Assembly: GCA_947493255.1 (NCBI GenBank)
Contig: CANLQK010000001.1
Coordinates: 248,001 to 312,000, forward strand
Source: an uncultured Paracoccaceae bacterium
GTDB taxonomy: Bacteria; Pseudomonadota; Alphaproteobacteria; Rhodobacterales; Rhodobacteraceae
Reading direction: 5' to 3'
DNA: 64,000 nucleotides
In this document: one piece after another, positions 17,336-27,310 of the stretch
How the letters are laid out: every line of letters begins with the position of its first letter
Numbering within the stretch: the first letter of the stretch is position 1
The notes under the pieces: generated by a model
The model's input: the letters and a program-made list of their open reading frames with translations, nothing else
Databases searched by the model: none
What the model was told of the DNA's origin: nothing
Program-made: the position numbers and the translations under genes

Positions 17336-20300
17336 TTAGGTCCGGATCAATTTGGCCTCATGTTGTTTGAGGCATTTACGGGCTGTGTTGCCATAAGCGG
17401 ACTGATCTGCCCGCAGTTCAGGGAAAATGGCGAACAGTTCTTCACGGGCTTGTTCGCTGACCGCTCCCATGCCGATGTCACCTGGGTGGAAACTTTCAGT
17501 TGCGGCACCTTCAGCATAAATCACTTCATGGCGGTCAAACATTATGTGAATATAGGTCACCATTTTTTGTTCGTCTTGGGTAACATCCAACCCATCAACA
17601 AGGTGTTTTGCTGAAACAAGAACTTCGCTTTCGCCGAACAACAATTCTGCACGATAGCCTTGAAACAACACACGGTGTTGGGGGGAAACAATCAGATCGC
17701 GGTCTTGGCCTGCCAAAACGTTTTTGCGAATTCGAACAGGCGCGAACCTATCAATCGCGGGAACATTGCGGCCCTCTAGCCAGCGGACTGGCTGCAAGCC
17801 ATGGTCGCGTGTGACGACAAGATCGCCCACTTCCAAGTCTTCAATCGCCACCAATCCATGTGGTGTCGCGATGCGTGTACCGGGAGTGAAACAAATTATG
17901 TTCTCGATTTCCGAGAAGTTTAGGATCGTTCCGTCATCCAGCGTAATAGAACCTGAATAGCTGCCGGTGCCATCATCGACAAATGTATCGCGGACGTCTT
18001 GGGTCAAAATCCCAAGGCTTCCTAGCTGCAAAGTGTCGCCGGTTGTCTCGTCGCCAGTACCACCGTCGATTGTGATGGTTCCGTTGCTGGTTTCGCCTAG
18101 GTCTTCCAGCACAATTGTGTCGTCGCCGGACCCCGCGTCGACAGTATCCCCTTCAGAGAACGTCACCGTGTCATCACCAGCCCCAGCTGTCAGGCTGTCT
18201 GAACCCGTGCCACCGGTTAGGCTGTCGTCGCCGTCGCCCGTATTGAATGTGTCATCGCCAGCACCACCAAAAACGACATCGTTGCCGTCATTGGTCGTGA
18301 CGACATCGTCGCCGCTGTCACCAAGAACAGTGTCATTGCCAGATCCCGTTTCAATAGCTTCGATTTCCGAGAACGTTGCGGTGTCGGTGCTTCCACTAAG
18401 AGTACCAGCTTCTGGACCAGAGAAATCGACCGTGACGTCTTCGGTCAGGGCAGAGCCGTCTATGTTGTCGCCGTTGGTTTCACCTGTTTCACCACCGACA
18501 ATCGTGTCGTCGCCAAAGCTGTCGTTTAGAACAAATGTGTCATCGCCAGCTTCGCCATCTAGGCTGTCTGCGCCCGTGGATCCGGTCAGCATATCGTTGC
18601 CTGCACCAGCAGCGACAGTGCTGCCACCAGTGGCCGAGGTTCCGTCAAAGGTATCGTTTTGGTCAGTAAGGTCTAGGTTTTCGATTTCAGCAAACGTGCC
18701 GTCACCGCCATCGGTTGGGAAGGTATACGAGCCCGCTTCGTCACCGGTCATAGTGACGTTTACTCCGTCAGGACCAGTTCCATCAGTGAAATCCAGTGTG
18801 TCAACGTCGAGACCATCGGTGTCTTCACCGCCGGTAATTGTATCGGTGCCGTTCGAGGTGTCGACAAGGATCGTATCATCGCCGAGGCCAGCAACCACGG
18901 TATCATCGCCATCGCCCCCAGCAAGAGTATCGTTGGCTGAGCCATTACCTTGATCGATTAGGGTGTCATTGTCGGCCCCGCCATAGAGTTCATCATTTGC
19001 ATCGCCAGTACCGGTGTAAAGGGTGTCGTTCCCTTCGCCACCGTATAGCGTGCCCTGCGCCCCACCGGTCGAACCTTCGTACAGGACGTCATCACCTGTA
19101 CCGCCATAAATAGTGTCGAAACCATATCCGCCGTAAACTTCGTCATCGCCGTCGCCGGCAATCACTGTGTCGTTGCCGCTACCGGCAAGAATGAGATCAT
19201 CGTTGCCAGTATCGCCGGCCAAGATTGCGTCATTCCCGTCCACGACGTCGCCATCAGGGTCGCCATTATACGATGCGTCAATTGTGTCGTTACCACTGGT
19301 TCCCGTTACGGTGCCGTCACGTTCAGTGACGGTTACGTTTTCGATATTGGTAAACACGAGCGAGCTGCCGTCGTTGAAATAGACGGTGCCGTTTTCTGTA
19401 TTGCCGGTGTCATAGTCGATGTAGTCAACATCGGAGACGATAAGCGTGTCGTTGTCCGTTCCGGTTTCGGACCCATCGATTACATCGCCGCCGCCGCCAT
19501 AAATGACATCGTCATCTGCACCGCCGGTCAAAACGTCCGCCCCGTCGCCACCGGTTAATGTGTCATCGCCGGCACCAGCATCAACAGTGCTGCCATCAGT
19601 CGCAAGCGCACCGTCAAATGTGTCGTCTTGATCGGTAAGAACGAAGTCTTCGATCTGGGTGAATGTCCCGTCGCCGCCATCGGTTGGGAAAGTGTAGCTG
19701 CCTTCTTCGCTGGCGGTCAAAGTGACGTTTACGCCGTCGGTGCCAGATGTATCGGTGAAGGTTAACGTATCAACATCAGACCCATCGGCGTCTTCGCCAC
19801 CAATAATGGTATCAATGCCTTCGCCTGCGGTGACGTTGATATCGTCAGATCCTTGGCCACCAAAGACGCTGTCATTGCCAGCACCCCCATCAAGCTCGTC
19901 GTCCCCTTGCAGGCCATAGACGGTATCATCGCCCGCACCACCATCAATGCTGTCTGCAGATGTGTCTTGCGTGGCCGCGGTTCCGTCCATGCCGATCAAT
20001 TGGATGTTGTCCAACTGAACACCGTCAACATCAATAGGGCCGATTTCTTTGAATTCCAGACGGTTGGCGCCGTCACCCGCACCGCCGATTAGGTCAAAGG
20101 TAAAGCTCTCCATCCCTCCTTCGACCGGGTCGATAGTCGCAATGAGCTCGCCGCCCCAGTAAATCTCGACAGAGTTTCCACCACCGTTAACGTCACCTGC
20201 ATCCAGTGTCAGGGTGTATGTTTCTCCGGTAACGGCGCCAGTGATGTCTTGGTAAACATGAAGGTTGGCGGGCGTCCCCCCCATATCAAGCACGTGCGTG

Positions 20301-22546
20301 CCATCGGTTGCATATGTGCCGCCTTTGCCATTGTCATGAAGGTCAAAGTCGCCGCCATTGTAATCTGTCCAACCAACAATACTGCCGTATCCTTGATCGC
20401 CCCAAGATGTATCGACTGTCCCTGTTAAATCTTCGAACGATCCATTGACGATGAGGTTCCCGACCTCACCGGTTTCGCCACCATACAGCACGTCATCGTC
20501 ACTGCCGCCATCGATGGTATCGGCACCTTCGCCACCGTAGACCTCATCATCACCTGCGCCTGCGCTGATGCTGTCGCCGCCGCCATATGCTTCAATCAGG
20601 TCATCGTCGTTCACATCGCCGGACAAAATAGCGTCATCCGCGTCAACGAAATCACCGTCTGGGTCGCCATCGTAGGTTCCATCGATGGTGTCCGCACCGG
20701 ATGTGCCTGAAACCGTACCGTCGGGCAGGGGGATGCCGATGGCATTCAGATAGAATGGATCGTCAGCATCTGTCGCGGAAATACCGTCAAGCAGCACGCT
20801 TTCCCCATTTGGAAATGTCAAAAGCGCGTTGCCGGATCCGTCGTCAGATACGGTGACATCATTTGTGTTGACCGGAACTCCGTCCGCATCATTTAGGGCG
20901 GTGACATCAAATGTATCGAGACCTGTGAATGTACCATCGCCATTTGCAGTTGGGGCATCAAAGTTAAAGATTGTGTCGTTGCCGGAGCCGTCCTGTAGAA
21001 TTATCGTATCGGCATCGCCATCTGAGCCGCCACCGTTTTGGCCAAGGTCGAGAGCATCATCGCCCGCGCCGAGGTTGATAAGGTCTTCACCTTCGTTTGT
21101 CGCGACAGTGTCCGTCCCGGAAGAGCCCGTGATGCTGTCGTCGCCGGTGCCCAAGAAAATGGTTTCGATTTCTTCGAATGTGGCGGTTGATGTCCCATCA
21201 GACAATGTGCCGGACTCGCCATCGGTTGGCGAAATGGCCGTCAAATCCAACGTCAAATCTGCGGTCACATCGGATGCGTCTAGAACGTCTCCAAAGGTTT
21301 CGCCGGTTTCACCACCTGTGATCGTGTCGTTCCCAAACGACCCATCTAGGTCAATTATGTCGTCGCCAGCACCAGCGTCGATCGCATCATCGCCTTCGCC
21401 CGCTGCAAGTTGGTCGCTTCCCGCACCGCCAACAAAGCTGTCGTCGCCGGTAGAGCCGGTCAGCGTGTCATCGCCGGCGCCCGCATCTACGGTGCTGCCG
21501 CCTGTGGCTAAGGTTCCATCGAACTGATCGTTTTGGTCTGTCAGCTCAAAGTTTTCGATGCCTGAGAAAGTGCCATCGCCGGTATCAGTCGGAAAACTAT
21601 AGGTGCCATCTTCGTCGCCAGAGAGTGTGACGATTGCACCAGTAGGGCCGTTGGCATCGGACAGAGACAATGTATCAGTGTCGAGACCATCGCTGTCTTC
21701 GCCGCCAAAGATAGTGTCTGCGCCTTCGCCCGAAGAGATGTTGAAGGTATCGGAGCCGTCGCCGCCATAGACTTCGTCGTCGCCAGCACCAGCGGAGATT
21801 TCGTCATTGCCGCCATAGCCATAGATTAAGTCATCATTTCCAGTGTCACCTGCAAGGATAGCGTCATCGTTGTCGACCATGTCACGTTCGGGATCGCCGT
21901 CGTAAGTGTCGTCAATTACATCTGCACCGCTTGTGCCCTCGACAGTTCCATCCGGGAGATCCACAGCGTCAAAATGAACATCCGTTACCCAAAGCGCCTG
22001 GCCGCCCGATCCGTTGTTGTTGTAGTCAATCTCGATCGATGAAACTGGCCCCTCTATCTCTACAAGGATCGAGCCGGTTTCGGTTGCGGCGGACCCATTT
22101 GCGACATCAGATGTCAACGTCAGGTTTGTGCCGCTAAATGAAGACCCGTTCCAAGTTAGATTTACTTCGATAAGATTGCCGTCAAGGTCGTATGCGCGCA
22201 CTGACACCACGTCGATCCATGAGGACGTGTCAAAATCGTTGATCCGAAAGGTTACATTGTCGACATCGTCGCTGAACCCAGATCCTGAAACTGCGCTAAA
22301 ATCGATCGTCGTCGTGGACGTATTCCCAACGCCCCCTGAACCACCAAGCTGCAAAGACGAATTGGTCGCGAAGGTTTCACCGGCAGCTGTGTCAACGTAT
22401 TGGTTGGACGTTGCAATGCTGGAGTTATTTCCGTTCCCGTCATTAACGTAGGAAACACCCACGTTGATGCCGCCTGTATCCTGAGACACGCCTCCTGAAA
22501 TGTTTCCGCTAAAATTGGACCAGTTAAATGTTAATGGGGTGGCCAT
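17336..22546 (-). CDS. Giant RTX calcium-binding protein with C-terminal Hint domain
   Basis: The 1736-residue acidic product has no Sec signal peptide. An N-terminal domain (about 1-197) is followed by repeated blocks rich in RTX nonapeptides (GGxGxDxxx, for example AGAGDDTLTG and GGAGDDTF), which bind calcium and fold after export. An embedded module at about 695-852 begins NLIVNGSFE and resembles a jelly-roll carbohydrate-binding type domain. The C-terminal part is a bacterial Hint domain: it opens CFTPGTRIATPHGL at Cys1552, with SPQHRVLF later, and runs to about residue 1690. Hint domains of this type may self-cleave. Export by a type I system is inferred; the nearest one is at 43.7-48.4 kb. 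An HdeA-like lipoprotein gene follows. Confidence 0.93.
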   Translation of the reverse strand: MATPLTFNWSNFSGNISGGVSQDTGGINVGVSYVNDGNGNNSSIATSNQYVDTAAGETFATNSSLQLGGSGGVGNTSTTTIDFSAVSGSGFSDDVDNVTFRINDFDTSSWIDVVSVRAYDLDGNLIEVNLTWNGSSFSGTNLTLTSDVANGSAATETGSILVEIEGPVSSIEIDYNNNGSGGQALWVTDVHFDAVDLPDGTVEGTSGADVIDDTYDGDPERDMVDNDDAILAGDTGNDDLIYGYGGNDEISAGAGDDEVYGGDGSDTFNISSGEGADTIFGGEDSDGLDTDTLSLSDANGPTGAIVTLSGDEDGTYSFPTDTGDGTFSGIENFELTDQNDQFDGTLATGGSTVDAGAGDDTLTGSTGDDSFVGGAGSDQLAAGEGDDAIDAGAGDDIIDLDGSFGNDTITGGETGETFGDVLDASDVTADLTLDLTAISPTDGESGTLSDGTSTATFEEIETIFLGTGDDSITGSSGTDTVATNEGEDLINLGAGDDALDLGQNGGGSDGDADTIILQDGSGNDTIFNFDAPTANGDGTFTGLDTFDVTALNDADGVPVNTNDVTVSDDGSGNALLTFPNGESVLLDGISATDADDPFYLNAIGIPLPDGTVSGTSGADTIDGTYDGDPDGDFVDADDAILSGDVNDDDLIEAYGGGDSISAGAGDDEVYGGEGADTIDGGSDDDVLYGGETGEVGNLIVNGSFEDLTGTVDTSWGDQGYGSIVGWTDYNGGDFDLHDNGKGGTYATDGTHVLDMGGTPANLHVYQDITGAVTGETYTLTLDAGDVNGGGNSVEIYWGGELIATIDPVEGGMESFTFDLIGGAGDGANRLEFKEIGPIDVDGVQLDNIQLIGMDGTAATQDTSADSIDGGAGDDTVYGLQGDDELDGGAGNDSVFGGQGSDDINVTAGEGIDTIIGGEDADGSDVDTLTFTDTSGTDGVNVTLTASEEGSYTFPTDGGDGTFTQIEDFVLTDQDDTFDGALATDGSTVDAGAGDDTLTGGDGADVLTGGADDDVIYGGGGDVIDGSETGTDNDTLIVSDVDYIDYDTGNTENGTVYFNDGSSLVFTNIENVTVTERDGTVTGTSGNDTIDASYNGDPDGDVVDGNDAILAGDTGNDDLILAGSGNDTVIAGDGDDEVYGGYGFDTIYGGTGDDVLYEGSTGGAQGTLYGGEGNDTLYTGTGDANDELYGGADNDTLIDQGNGSANDTLAGGDGDDTVVAGLGDDTILVDTSNGTDTITGGEDTDGLDVDTLDFTDGTGPDGVNVTMTGDEAGSYTFPTDGGDGTFAEIENLDLTDQNDTFDGTSATGGSTVAAGAGNDMLTGSTGADSLDGEAGDDTFVLNDSFGDDTIVGGETGETNGDNIDGSALTEDVTVDFSGPEAGTLSGSTDTATFSEIEAIETGSGNDTVLGDSGDDVVTTNDGNDVVFGGAGDDTFNTGDGDDSLTGGTGSDSLTAGAGDDTVTFSEGDTVDAGSGDDTIVLEDLGETSNGTITIDGGTGDETTGDTLQLGSLGILTQDVRDTFVDDGTGSYSGSITLDDGTILNFSEIENIICFTPGTRIATPHGLVAIEDLEVGDLVVTRDHGLQPVRWLEGRNVPAIDRFAPVRIRKNVLAGQDRDLIVSPQHRVLFQGYRAELLFGESEVLVSAKHLVDGLDVTQDEQKMVTYIHIMFDRHEVIYAEGAATESFHPGDIGMGAVSEQAREELFAIFPELRADQSAYGNTARKCLKQHEAKLIRT
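18563..21718 (-). repeat. Module B: three diverged copies, about 93 residues each
   Basis: Copies lie at 21437-21718, 19535-19813 and 18563-18844 (residues about 277-370, 912-1004 and 1235-1328). Each runs from DTI(x)GGED through FPTDxGDGTF, an IE(N/D) segment and LTDQxDxFDG to STV(D/A)AGAG and an RTX block. The DNA also keeps shared stretches, such as GCCATCGGTTGGGAA in two copies. This points to duplication within the gene. Confidence 0.88.
19190..21952 (-). repeat. Module A: three copies, about 43 residues each
   Basis: Copies lie at 21824-21952, 20594-20722 and 19190-19318 (residues about 199-241, 609-651 and 1077-1119). Each reads DGTVxGTSGxDxID, then GDPxxDxVDxxDAIL(A/S)GD and DDLI. 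Each is followed by RTX nonapeptides ending DDEVYGG. They mark the start of three larger super-repeats. Confidence 0.9.
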
Positions 22547-22953
22547 ACTCGTAATCCTACTCTCTCAGTTCTTCATCCCTGTCCGAATTCAGGGGGCATT
22601 TCTAGTTGAGCTCTGACTAAATTGAGAATTGGACTGAAATACGGAGTTTTGCCCATTTTATGCCTTCAACAAAGGTAAGATTGGGGCAGAAAGGCAAAGT
22701 TCAGCCGCATTGCTTACCGCAGGGTAAACGATACATTGGGAGTTCAACCCCAAGATGTGGCGCGCGTTCGAAACGATGGTGAGTAAAAAATAATCACGCC
22801 GTTTTTCACAAATTTTAGGGAAGTGAACCGGATCACGGTGCGAAACTGCGGTGTTAGCGCTCGCACGGTATACTAGAATACCAGCGGGGGCTTGTGAATT
22901 TCTTTTTCGGTCTGTAACGACCGATGCAACTAGGATTCTAAAGGGGAGTTGCG
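22547..22953. promoter_or_regulatory. Divergent control region, RTX/Hint gene / pntA
   Basis: This 407-base gap separates the divergent RTX/Hint and pntA genes and should contain both promoters. A minus-strand open frame inside it (22658-22972) overlaps the pntA start, has no clear ribosome site or recognised product and is not called. AAGGGGAGTT before 22954 is the pntA ribosome site. A TTGTGA near 22890 with TAACGA downstream is a possible pntA promoter, weakly supported. Confidence 0.45.
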
Positions 22954-24525
22954 ATGAGAATTGGTACGCCAAAGGAGCTGTTTGAGGGAGAAAACCGCGT
23001 TGCGATGACGCCGACCTCTGCGAAAGAGCTTCAAAAACTCGGACACGAGTGTGTTATCGAAACGAAGGCCGGTGCGGCCGCTGGTTTTTCGGATAAAGAC
23101 TATAAAGATGCTGGCGTTGAAGTTGTCAAAACGGCTGCAGCGCTTTGGAAAGCTGCAGACGTAGTTGCCAAGGTTCGCGTACCTGATGATGGCGAAATGA
23201 GACGCCTGCGTGCGGATCAGACGCTGATTTCCTTCTTCTCGCCCGTTGCAGATCAAGCCAAAATGGACGCCGCCGCCAAAAAAGGCGCGACTGTCGTCGC
23301 AATGGAAATGATTCCACGTATCAGTCGTGCGCAAAAAATGGATGCTTTGTCGTCTATGGCCAATATCGCGGGTTACCGGGCGGTTATTGAGGCTGGCAAC
23401 AATTTCCCTCGCTTCTTTACGGGTCAAATCACGGCTGCGGGCAAGGTTCCACCAGCCAAGGTATTGGTTGTCGGCGCTGGGGTTGCTGGCCTGGCGGCCA
23501 TCGGGACATCCACGTCCTTGGGTGCGATTACATATGCATTCGATGTTCGTCCAGAAGTGGCCGAGCAGGTTGAGTCAATGGGCGCAGAGTTTGTCTACCT
23601 TGACTTCGAAGAAGAACAACAAGACGGGGCAGCTACTGGCGGGTATGCCGCTGTTTCTTCACCGGAATTTGCCGCAGCTCAGTTGGCGAAGTTCCGTGAG
23701 CTGGCACCGGAAATGGATATCGTGATCACCACCGCGTTGATCCCGAACCGCGAAGCACCTGAGCTATGGACGGAAGACATGGTTAAAGCCATGAAGCCGG
23801 GGTCTGTGGTTGTGGATCTGGCAGCTGAAAAGGGCGGCAACTGTAAGCTAACAGTCAAGGATGAGAAGATCGTGACAGACAATGGTGTCACCATCATTGG
23901 CTACACTGATTTCCCATCCCGCATGGCTGCGCAGTCGTCGACGTTGTATGCGACAAATATCCGTCACCTGATGTCAGATTTGACGCCGGAAAAAAATGGC
24001 GTGATCAATCACGACATGGAAGACGACGTGATCCGCGGTGCGACCATTGCGCATGGGTCTGAAATCACATTCCCGCCCCCACCACCGAAAATTCAGGCGA
24101 TTGCAGCGCAGCCAAAAGCGGAAGTTAAAGAACTGACGCCGGAAGAAAAGCGCGCTGAAGAAGTGGCGGCGTTCAAAGCTCAGACAAAACAACAAGTGAC
24201 GTTGATTGGTGTTGGTGCCGCATTGTTGTTGGCTGTTGGCCTTGTTGCGCCTGCATCCTTCATGCAGCACTTTATCGTGTTTGTTCTGTCGATTTTCATC
24301 GGGTTCCAAGTGATTTGGGGCGTGGCGCATTCGCTGCACACACCGCTTATGGCTGTGACCAACGCAATTTCGTCGATCATCATTTTGGGGGCGTTGATGC
24401 AGATCGGATCAAGCAGTTTCCTTGTGGTCTTGCTGGCTGGGTTGGCGTTGTTCATGACTGGCATCAACATCTTTGGCGGGTTCCTCGTCACACGGCGCAT
24501 GCTTGCCATGTTCCAGAAATCTTAA
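22954..24525 (+). CDS. pntA: Proton-translocating NAD(P) transhydrogenase subunit alpha
   Basis: PntA with PntB couples proton re-entry to hydride transfer from NADH to NADP+, supplying NADPH. The 523-residue product combines the NAD(H)-binding domain I, starting MRIGTPKELFEGENRVAMTP with a Rossmann glycine motif GAGVAGLAAIG near residue 174, and a C-terminal membrane part with about four helices from residue 412. This is the undivided E. coli-type alpha subunit. AAGGGGAG precedes the ATG at 22954. pntB follows after 13 bases, so the pair is an operon ending in a strong terminator. Confidence 0.97.
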   Translation: MRIGTPKELFEGENRVAMTPTSAKELQKLGHECVIETKAGAAAGFSDKDYKDAGVEVVKTAAALWKAADVVAKVRVPDDGEMRRLRADQTLISFFSPVADQAKMDAAAKKGATVVAMEMIPRISRAQKMDALSSMANIAGYRAVIEAGNNFPRFFTGQITAAGKVPPAKVLVVGAGVAGLAAIGTSTSLGAITYAFDVRPEVAEQVESMGAEFVYLDFEEEQQDGAATGGYAAVSSPEFAAAQLAKFRELAPEMDIVITTALIPNREAPELWTEDMVKAMKPGSVVVDLAAEKGGNCKLTVKDEKIVTDNGVTIIGYTDFPSRMAAQSSTLYATNIRHLMSDLTPEKNGVINHDMEDDVIRGATIAHGSEITFPPPPPKIQAIAAQPKAEVKELTPEEKRAEEVAAFKAQTKQQVTLIGVGAALLLAVGLVAPASFMQHFIVFVLSIFIGFQVIWGVAHSLHTPLMAVTNAISSIIILGALMQIGSSSFLVVLLAGLALFMTGINIFGGFLVTRRMLAMFQKS

Positions 24526-24538
24526 GGGGGGCTGAATA

Positions 24539-25978
24539 ATGGAATTTGGTTTCACAACAGCAGCTTACGTTGTTTCAGCTGTTCTTTTCATCCTGTCCTT
24601 GGGTGGTTTGTCTGGCCAAGAAAGCGCGAAACGCGCGGTTTGGTATGGCATTGCAGGCATGGCGCTGGCTGTAGCTGCAACGCTGGTCGGACCGGGCTCG
24701 GGTTTTTGGTTGTTGTCGATCGTTTTGATCGCTGGTGGCGGTGTCATCGGTTATAAATTGGCGACACAGGTGCAAATGACGCAGATGCCAGAACTGGTGG
24801 CTGCGATGCATTCGCTTGTTGGTTTGGCTGCAGTGTTCGTCGGCTTTATCGCGCATTTTGAAATGGGCCGCGTTGCGGGGCTTATCGCTGAAAACGCGGA
24901 CCTAAAAGAACTGGGCACATTTGCAGCCTTGATCGCCAAAAAGACGCCTGTCGAACTGAACATCCTAAGGGTTGAGCTGTTCTTGGGGATCTTTATTGGT
25001 GCGATCACGTTCACTGGTTCGGTTATTGCCTACGGTAAATTGGCAGGCAAGGTGGACAGCGCGGCAACGAAATTGCCTGGTGGCCACATGCTCAACATCG
25101 CGGCGGCTGCACTGTCTGCGATTGCGTTGATCTGGTATTGTTCAACAGGCGGGTTCTTCCCATTGTTCATCATGACACTGGCAGCACTGTTCATCGGTTA
25201 TCACCTGATCATGGGTATTGGCGGCGCAGATATGCCGGTCGTGGTGTCCATGCTGAACAGCTATTCCGGTTGGGCTGCTGCGGCGATTGGTTTCTCCCTT
25301 GGGAATGACCTGTTGATCGTGGTTGGTGCGCTGGTCGGGTCTTCTGGTGCGATCCTGTCTTACATCATGTGTAAGGCGATGAACCGCTCCTTCGTGTCTG
25401 TGATCTTGGGCGGCTTTGGCGGCCCAGCGGGGGAACAGATGGCCGTAGAAGGCGAACAGGTTGCGATCGACGTCGATGGGGTTGCAACCGCGCTTGAAGA
25501 AGCTGACAGCATCATCATCATTCCTGGTTATGGTATGGCCGTCGCACAAGCGCAGCAAAACGTTGCTGAATTGACCCGCCGTCTGCGGGCGGCTGGTAAA
25601 ACTGTACGCTTTGCGATCCACCCAGTTGCGGGGCGTCTGCCAGGGCACATGAACGTGCTGCTGGCCGAAGCCAAAGTGCCATATGACATCGTAATGGAAA
25701 TGGACGAGATCAACGACGACTTCCCAGAAACGGATGTTGCCATCGTGATCGGGTCAAACGACATCGTTAACCCAGCGGCGCAGGATGATCCAAACAGCCC
25801 GATCGCCGGAATGCCGGTTCTGGAATGTTGGAAAGCCAAACAGGTGTTCGTGTCCAAGCGTGGCCAAGGTACCGGTTATTCCGGCATCGAAAACCCGCTG
25901 TTCTTTAAAGAGAACACACGCATGTTCTACGGCGATGCGAAGGCGTCTTTAGACAGCTTGTTGACCAAGATCGACTGA
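24539..25978 (+). CDS. pntB: Proton-translocating NAD(P) transhydrogenase subunit beta
   Basis: PntB supplies the remaining membrane helices and the NADP(H)-binding domain III. The 479-residue product has about eight or nine hydrophobic segments in its first 270 residues, then a soluble domain with the segments [14 protein letters not shown] and [18 protein letters not shown] and the C-terminal [16 protein letters not shown], all characteristic of the family. A strong AAGGGGGG lies just ahead of the ATG at 24539. It is translated directly after pntA and followed by an intrinsic terminator. Confidence 0.97.
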   Translation: MEFGFTTAAYVVSAVLFILSLGGLSGQESAKRAVWYGIAGMALAVAATLVGPGSGFWLLSIVLIAGGGVIGYKLATQVQMTQMPELVAAMHSLVGLAAVFVGFIAHFEMGRVAGLIAENADLKELGTFAALIAKKTPVELNILRVELFLGIFIGAITFTGSVIAYGKLAGKVDSAATKLPGGHMLNIAAAALSAIALIWYCSTGGFFPLFIMTLAALFIGYHLIMGIGGADMPVVVSMLNSYSGWAAAAIGFSLGNDLLIVVGALVGSSGAILSYIMCKAMNRSFVSVILGGFGGPAGEQMAVEGEQVAIDVDGVATALEEADSIIIIPGYGMAVAQAQQNVAELTRRLRAAGKTVRFAIHPVAGRLPGHMNVLLAEAKVPYDIVMEMDEINDDFPETDVAIVIGSNDIVNPAAQDDPNSPIAGMPVLECWKAKQVFVSKRGQGTGYSGIENPLFFKENTRMFYGDAKASLDSLLTKID

Positions 25979-26004
25979 TTGGGACACCTAATAATATGAG
26001 ATAG

Positions 26005-26038
26005 AAAAGGCCCCGCTGAAATCAGTGGGGCCTTTTTC
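26005..26038 (+). terminator. Rho-independent terminator of pntAB
   Basis: AAGGCCCCGCT and AGTGGGGCCTT form an 11-pair stem (one G-U) around a six-base loop, followed by TTTCTT. It lies about 30 bases after the pntB stop and is the clearest intrinsic terminator in the window. Confidence 0.9.
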
Positions 26039-26093
26039 TTGCCCCAGCAACTTTGCGCCCCATGTTGTTACACGAACAACAGGGAATCTTGAT

Positions 26094-26591
26094 ATGCGTA
26101 CACTTCTAATAGCGTCTTGCTTGATTGCGGGCAGTGCCCAAGCAGACTTAGACATCACATTCCGCGATGGAGCGCCTAAGGATCGCTTTACAATCACCAA
26201 TACAGGCGCGTGTGCAGTGAACGGGCTTGTCCTGACATTGGACCTGTCTGGCGCTGCTGCAGGCGTGATTTTTGATATCACGGACGCGGGGGATGGCGTT
26301 GAGGTCTTCCAACCCTTTGAGGTCGTCGTAGGCGGAGATATGATAAATTCCGCAAGCACAGTGACCGACGGGGATCAGGTGCTGATGTTGGATTTGAACA
26401 CAATTGCGCCTACGGCGCAGGTTGGGTTCACCATTGATCTTGACGATACGGCAGGCGGTCGGGAAATCACTGTCTCAGGTGCTGAGATTGCAGGCGCTTC
26501 AGTTTTGGTGACGTCCGCAGATGGCACCAGCGAAGGCGTGTTTGACGAGACAGGACTGGCCGTAGTTTCACTGGCGGATTGCACGTCCTAG
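26094..26591 (+). CDS. Secreted beta-rich protein, aggregation-factor-core-like
   Basis: The 165-residue product has a signal peptide (hydrophobic [14 protein letters not shown], cleavage before DLDITF). The mature part is beta-rich and acidic, with [10 protein letters not shown] near its start and the segments [10 protein letters not shown] and [16 protein letters not shown]. It resembles Rhodobacteraceae proteins annotated 'aggregation factor core', a name whose meaning in bacteria is uncertain; this is recall rather than a search. The ATG at 26094 follows AGGGA. Its 3' end overlaps the convergent pseudouridine synthase gene by four bases. Confidence 0.75.
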   Translation: MRTLLIASCLIAGSAQADLDITFRDGAPKDRFTITNTGACAVNGLVLTLDLSGAAAGVIFDITDAGDGVEVFQPFEVVVGGDMINSASTVTDGDQVLMLDLNTIAPTAQVGFTIDLDDTAGGREITVSGAEIAGASVLVTSADGTSEGVFDETGLAVVSLADCTS

Positions 26592-27127
26592 ACGCTTTTC
26601 CAGTTGCCTTGACCGATACCATCCAAGGTCCAAGACCCAACCGACCATCGCACCAAACGCAAGCAAGGGAACCCGATTGCTGCACACATGCGACGGACCT
26701 GCCTGTTGCGGCCTTCTGTAATGGTGATTTCGACCCATGAGTCTGGAACAGATTTCCTGTACCGAACGGGTGGATCGCGCAGCCAGAGTTCAGGAGGGTC
26801 AATGAGACGCGCCTTTGCTGGAAGCGTTAGCCCGTCCTTTAGTTTCAGACCTGTGCGAAGGGGGGCAAGGTCTGTTTCGGTCGGGGCACCTTCGACCTGC
26901 ACGAGGTAGGTTTTGGGCGTTTTGAATTTCGGGCTAGACAGTTTGGCCTGAAGTTTTCCGTTGTCTGTTAGAACCAGCAAACCTTCACTGTCTCGGTCCA
27001 ACCGGCCAGCTGCATATACGCCCTTTGGAAGGTCGAATCCCGATAAGGTGGGGCGTTCGGTTGGCGACTTGGCATCTGTGAACTGGCTAAGAACGCCGAA
27101 CGGTTTGTTAAATAGGAGTGTGGTCAT
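26588..27127 (-). CDS. rluE: 23S rRNA pseudouridine synthase, RluE/RsuA family
   Basis: The 179-residue protein is a small RsuA-type pseudouridine synthase without an N-terminal S4 domain, like RluE, which modifies U2457 of E. coli 23S rRNA. The catalytic aspartate is Asp44 in [13 protein letters not shown], and the conserved C-terminal motif is [11 protein letters not shown]. The open frame extends 32 codons upstream, but the ATG at 27127 ([13 protein letters not shown]) matches the family start. The exact target uridine cannot be read from the sequence. Confidence 0.9.
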   Translation of the reverse strand: MTTLLFNKPFGVLSQFTDAKSPTERPTLSGFDLPKGVYAAGRLDRDSEGLLVLTDNGKLQAKLSSPKFKTPKTYLVQVEGAPTETDLAPLRTGLKLKDGLTLPAKARLIDPPELWLRDPPVRYRKSVPDSWVEITITEGRNRQVRRMCAAIGFPCLRLVRWSVGSWTLDGIGQGNWKSV

Positions 27128-27310
27128 ACCCGTTGTCGTAGCCTGCCCGAAAGATATTGAAAAGAGAGGCTTATTGTACTCGAGGGGTATGTGAATAGGT
27201 TCGTTGCATACCAATGTGTACACATAACCTTTTGTTTTAAGGGCGTTTTTTCTTTACAGGTATTGAAAATTGGCTAGGTCTAATTTCTATTGCGAAAAAG
27301 GACCGCCCCA

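Noticed and set aside
17336-17893. Hint domain as an intein
   Set aside because: It is at the C-terminus with no C-terminal extein, and it matches the bacterial Hint group of secreted RTX proteins rather than a splicing intein.
17967-18953. Long plus-strand open frame of 328 codons, Ser/Pro/Val-rich
   Set aside because: It is the antisense reading of the RTX repeats; the repetitive composition removes stop codons. The minus-strand RTX/Hint reading explains the region.
18100-21900. Repetitive DNA that could look like a CRISPR array or satellite
   Set aside because: The repeats are degenerate, in frame and encode RTX nonapeptides; there are no uniform spacers and no cas genes.
22658-22972. 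A 104-codon minus-strand open frame between the RTX/Hint gene and pntA
   Set aside because: It overlaps the pntA start, has no clear ribosome site and no recognised product; the region is better explained as a divergent promoter region.
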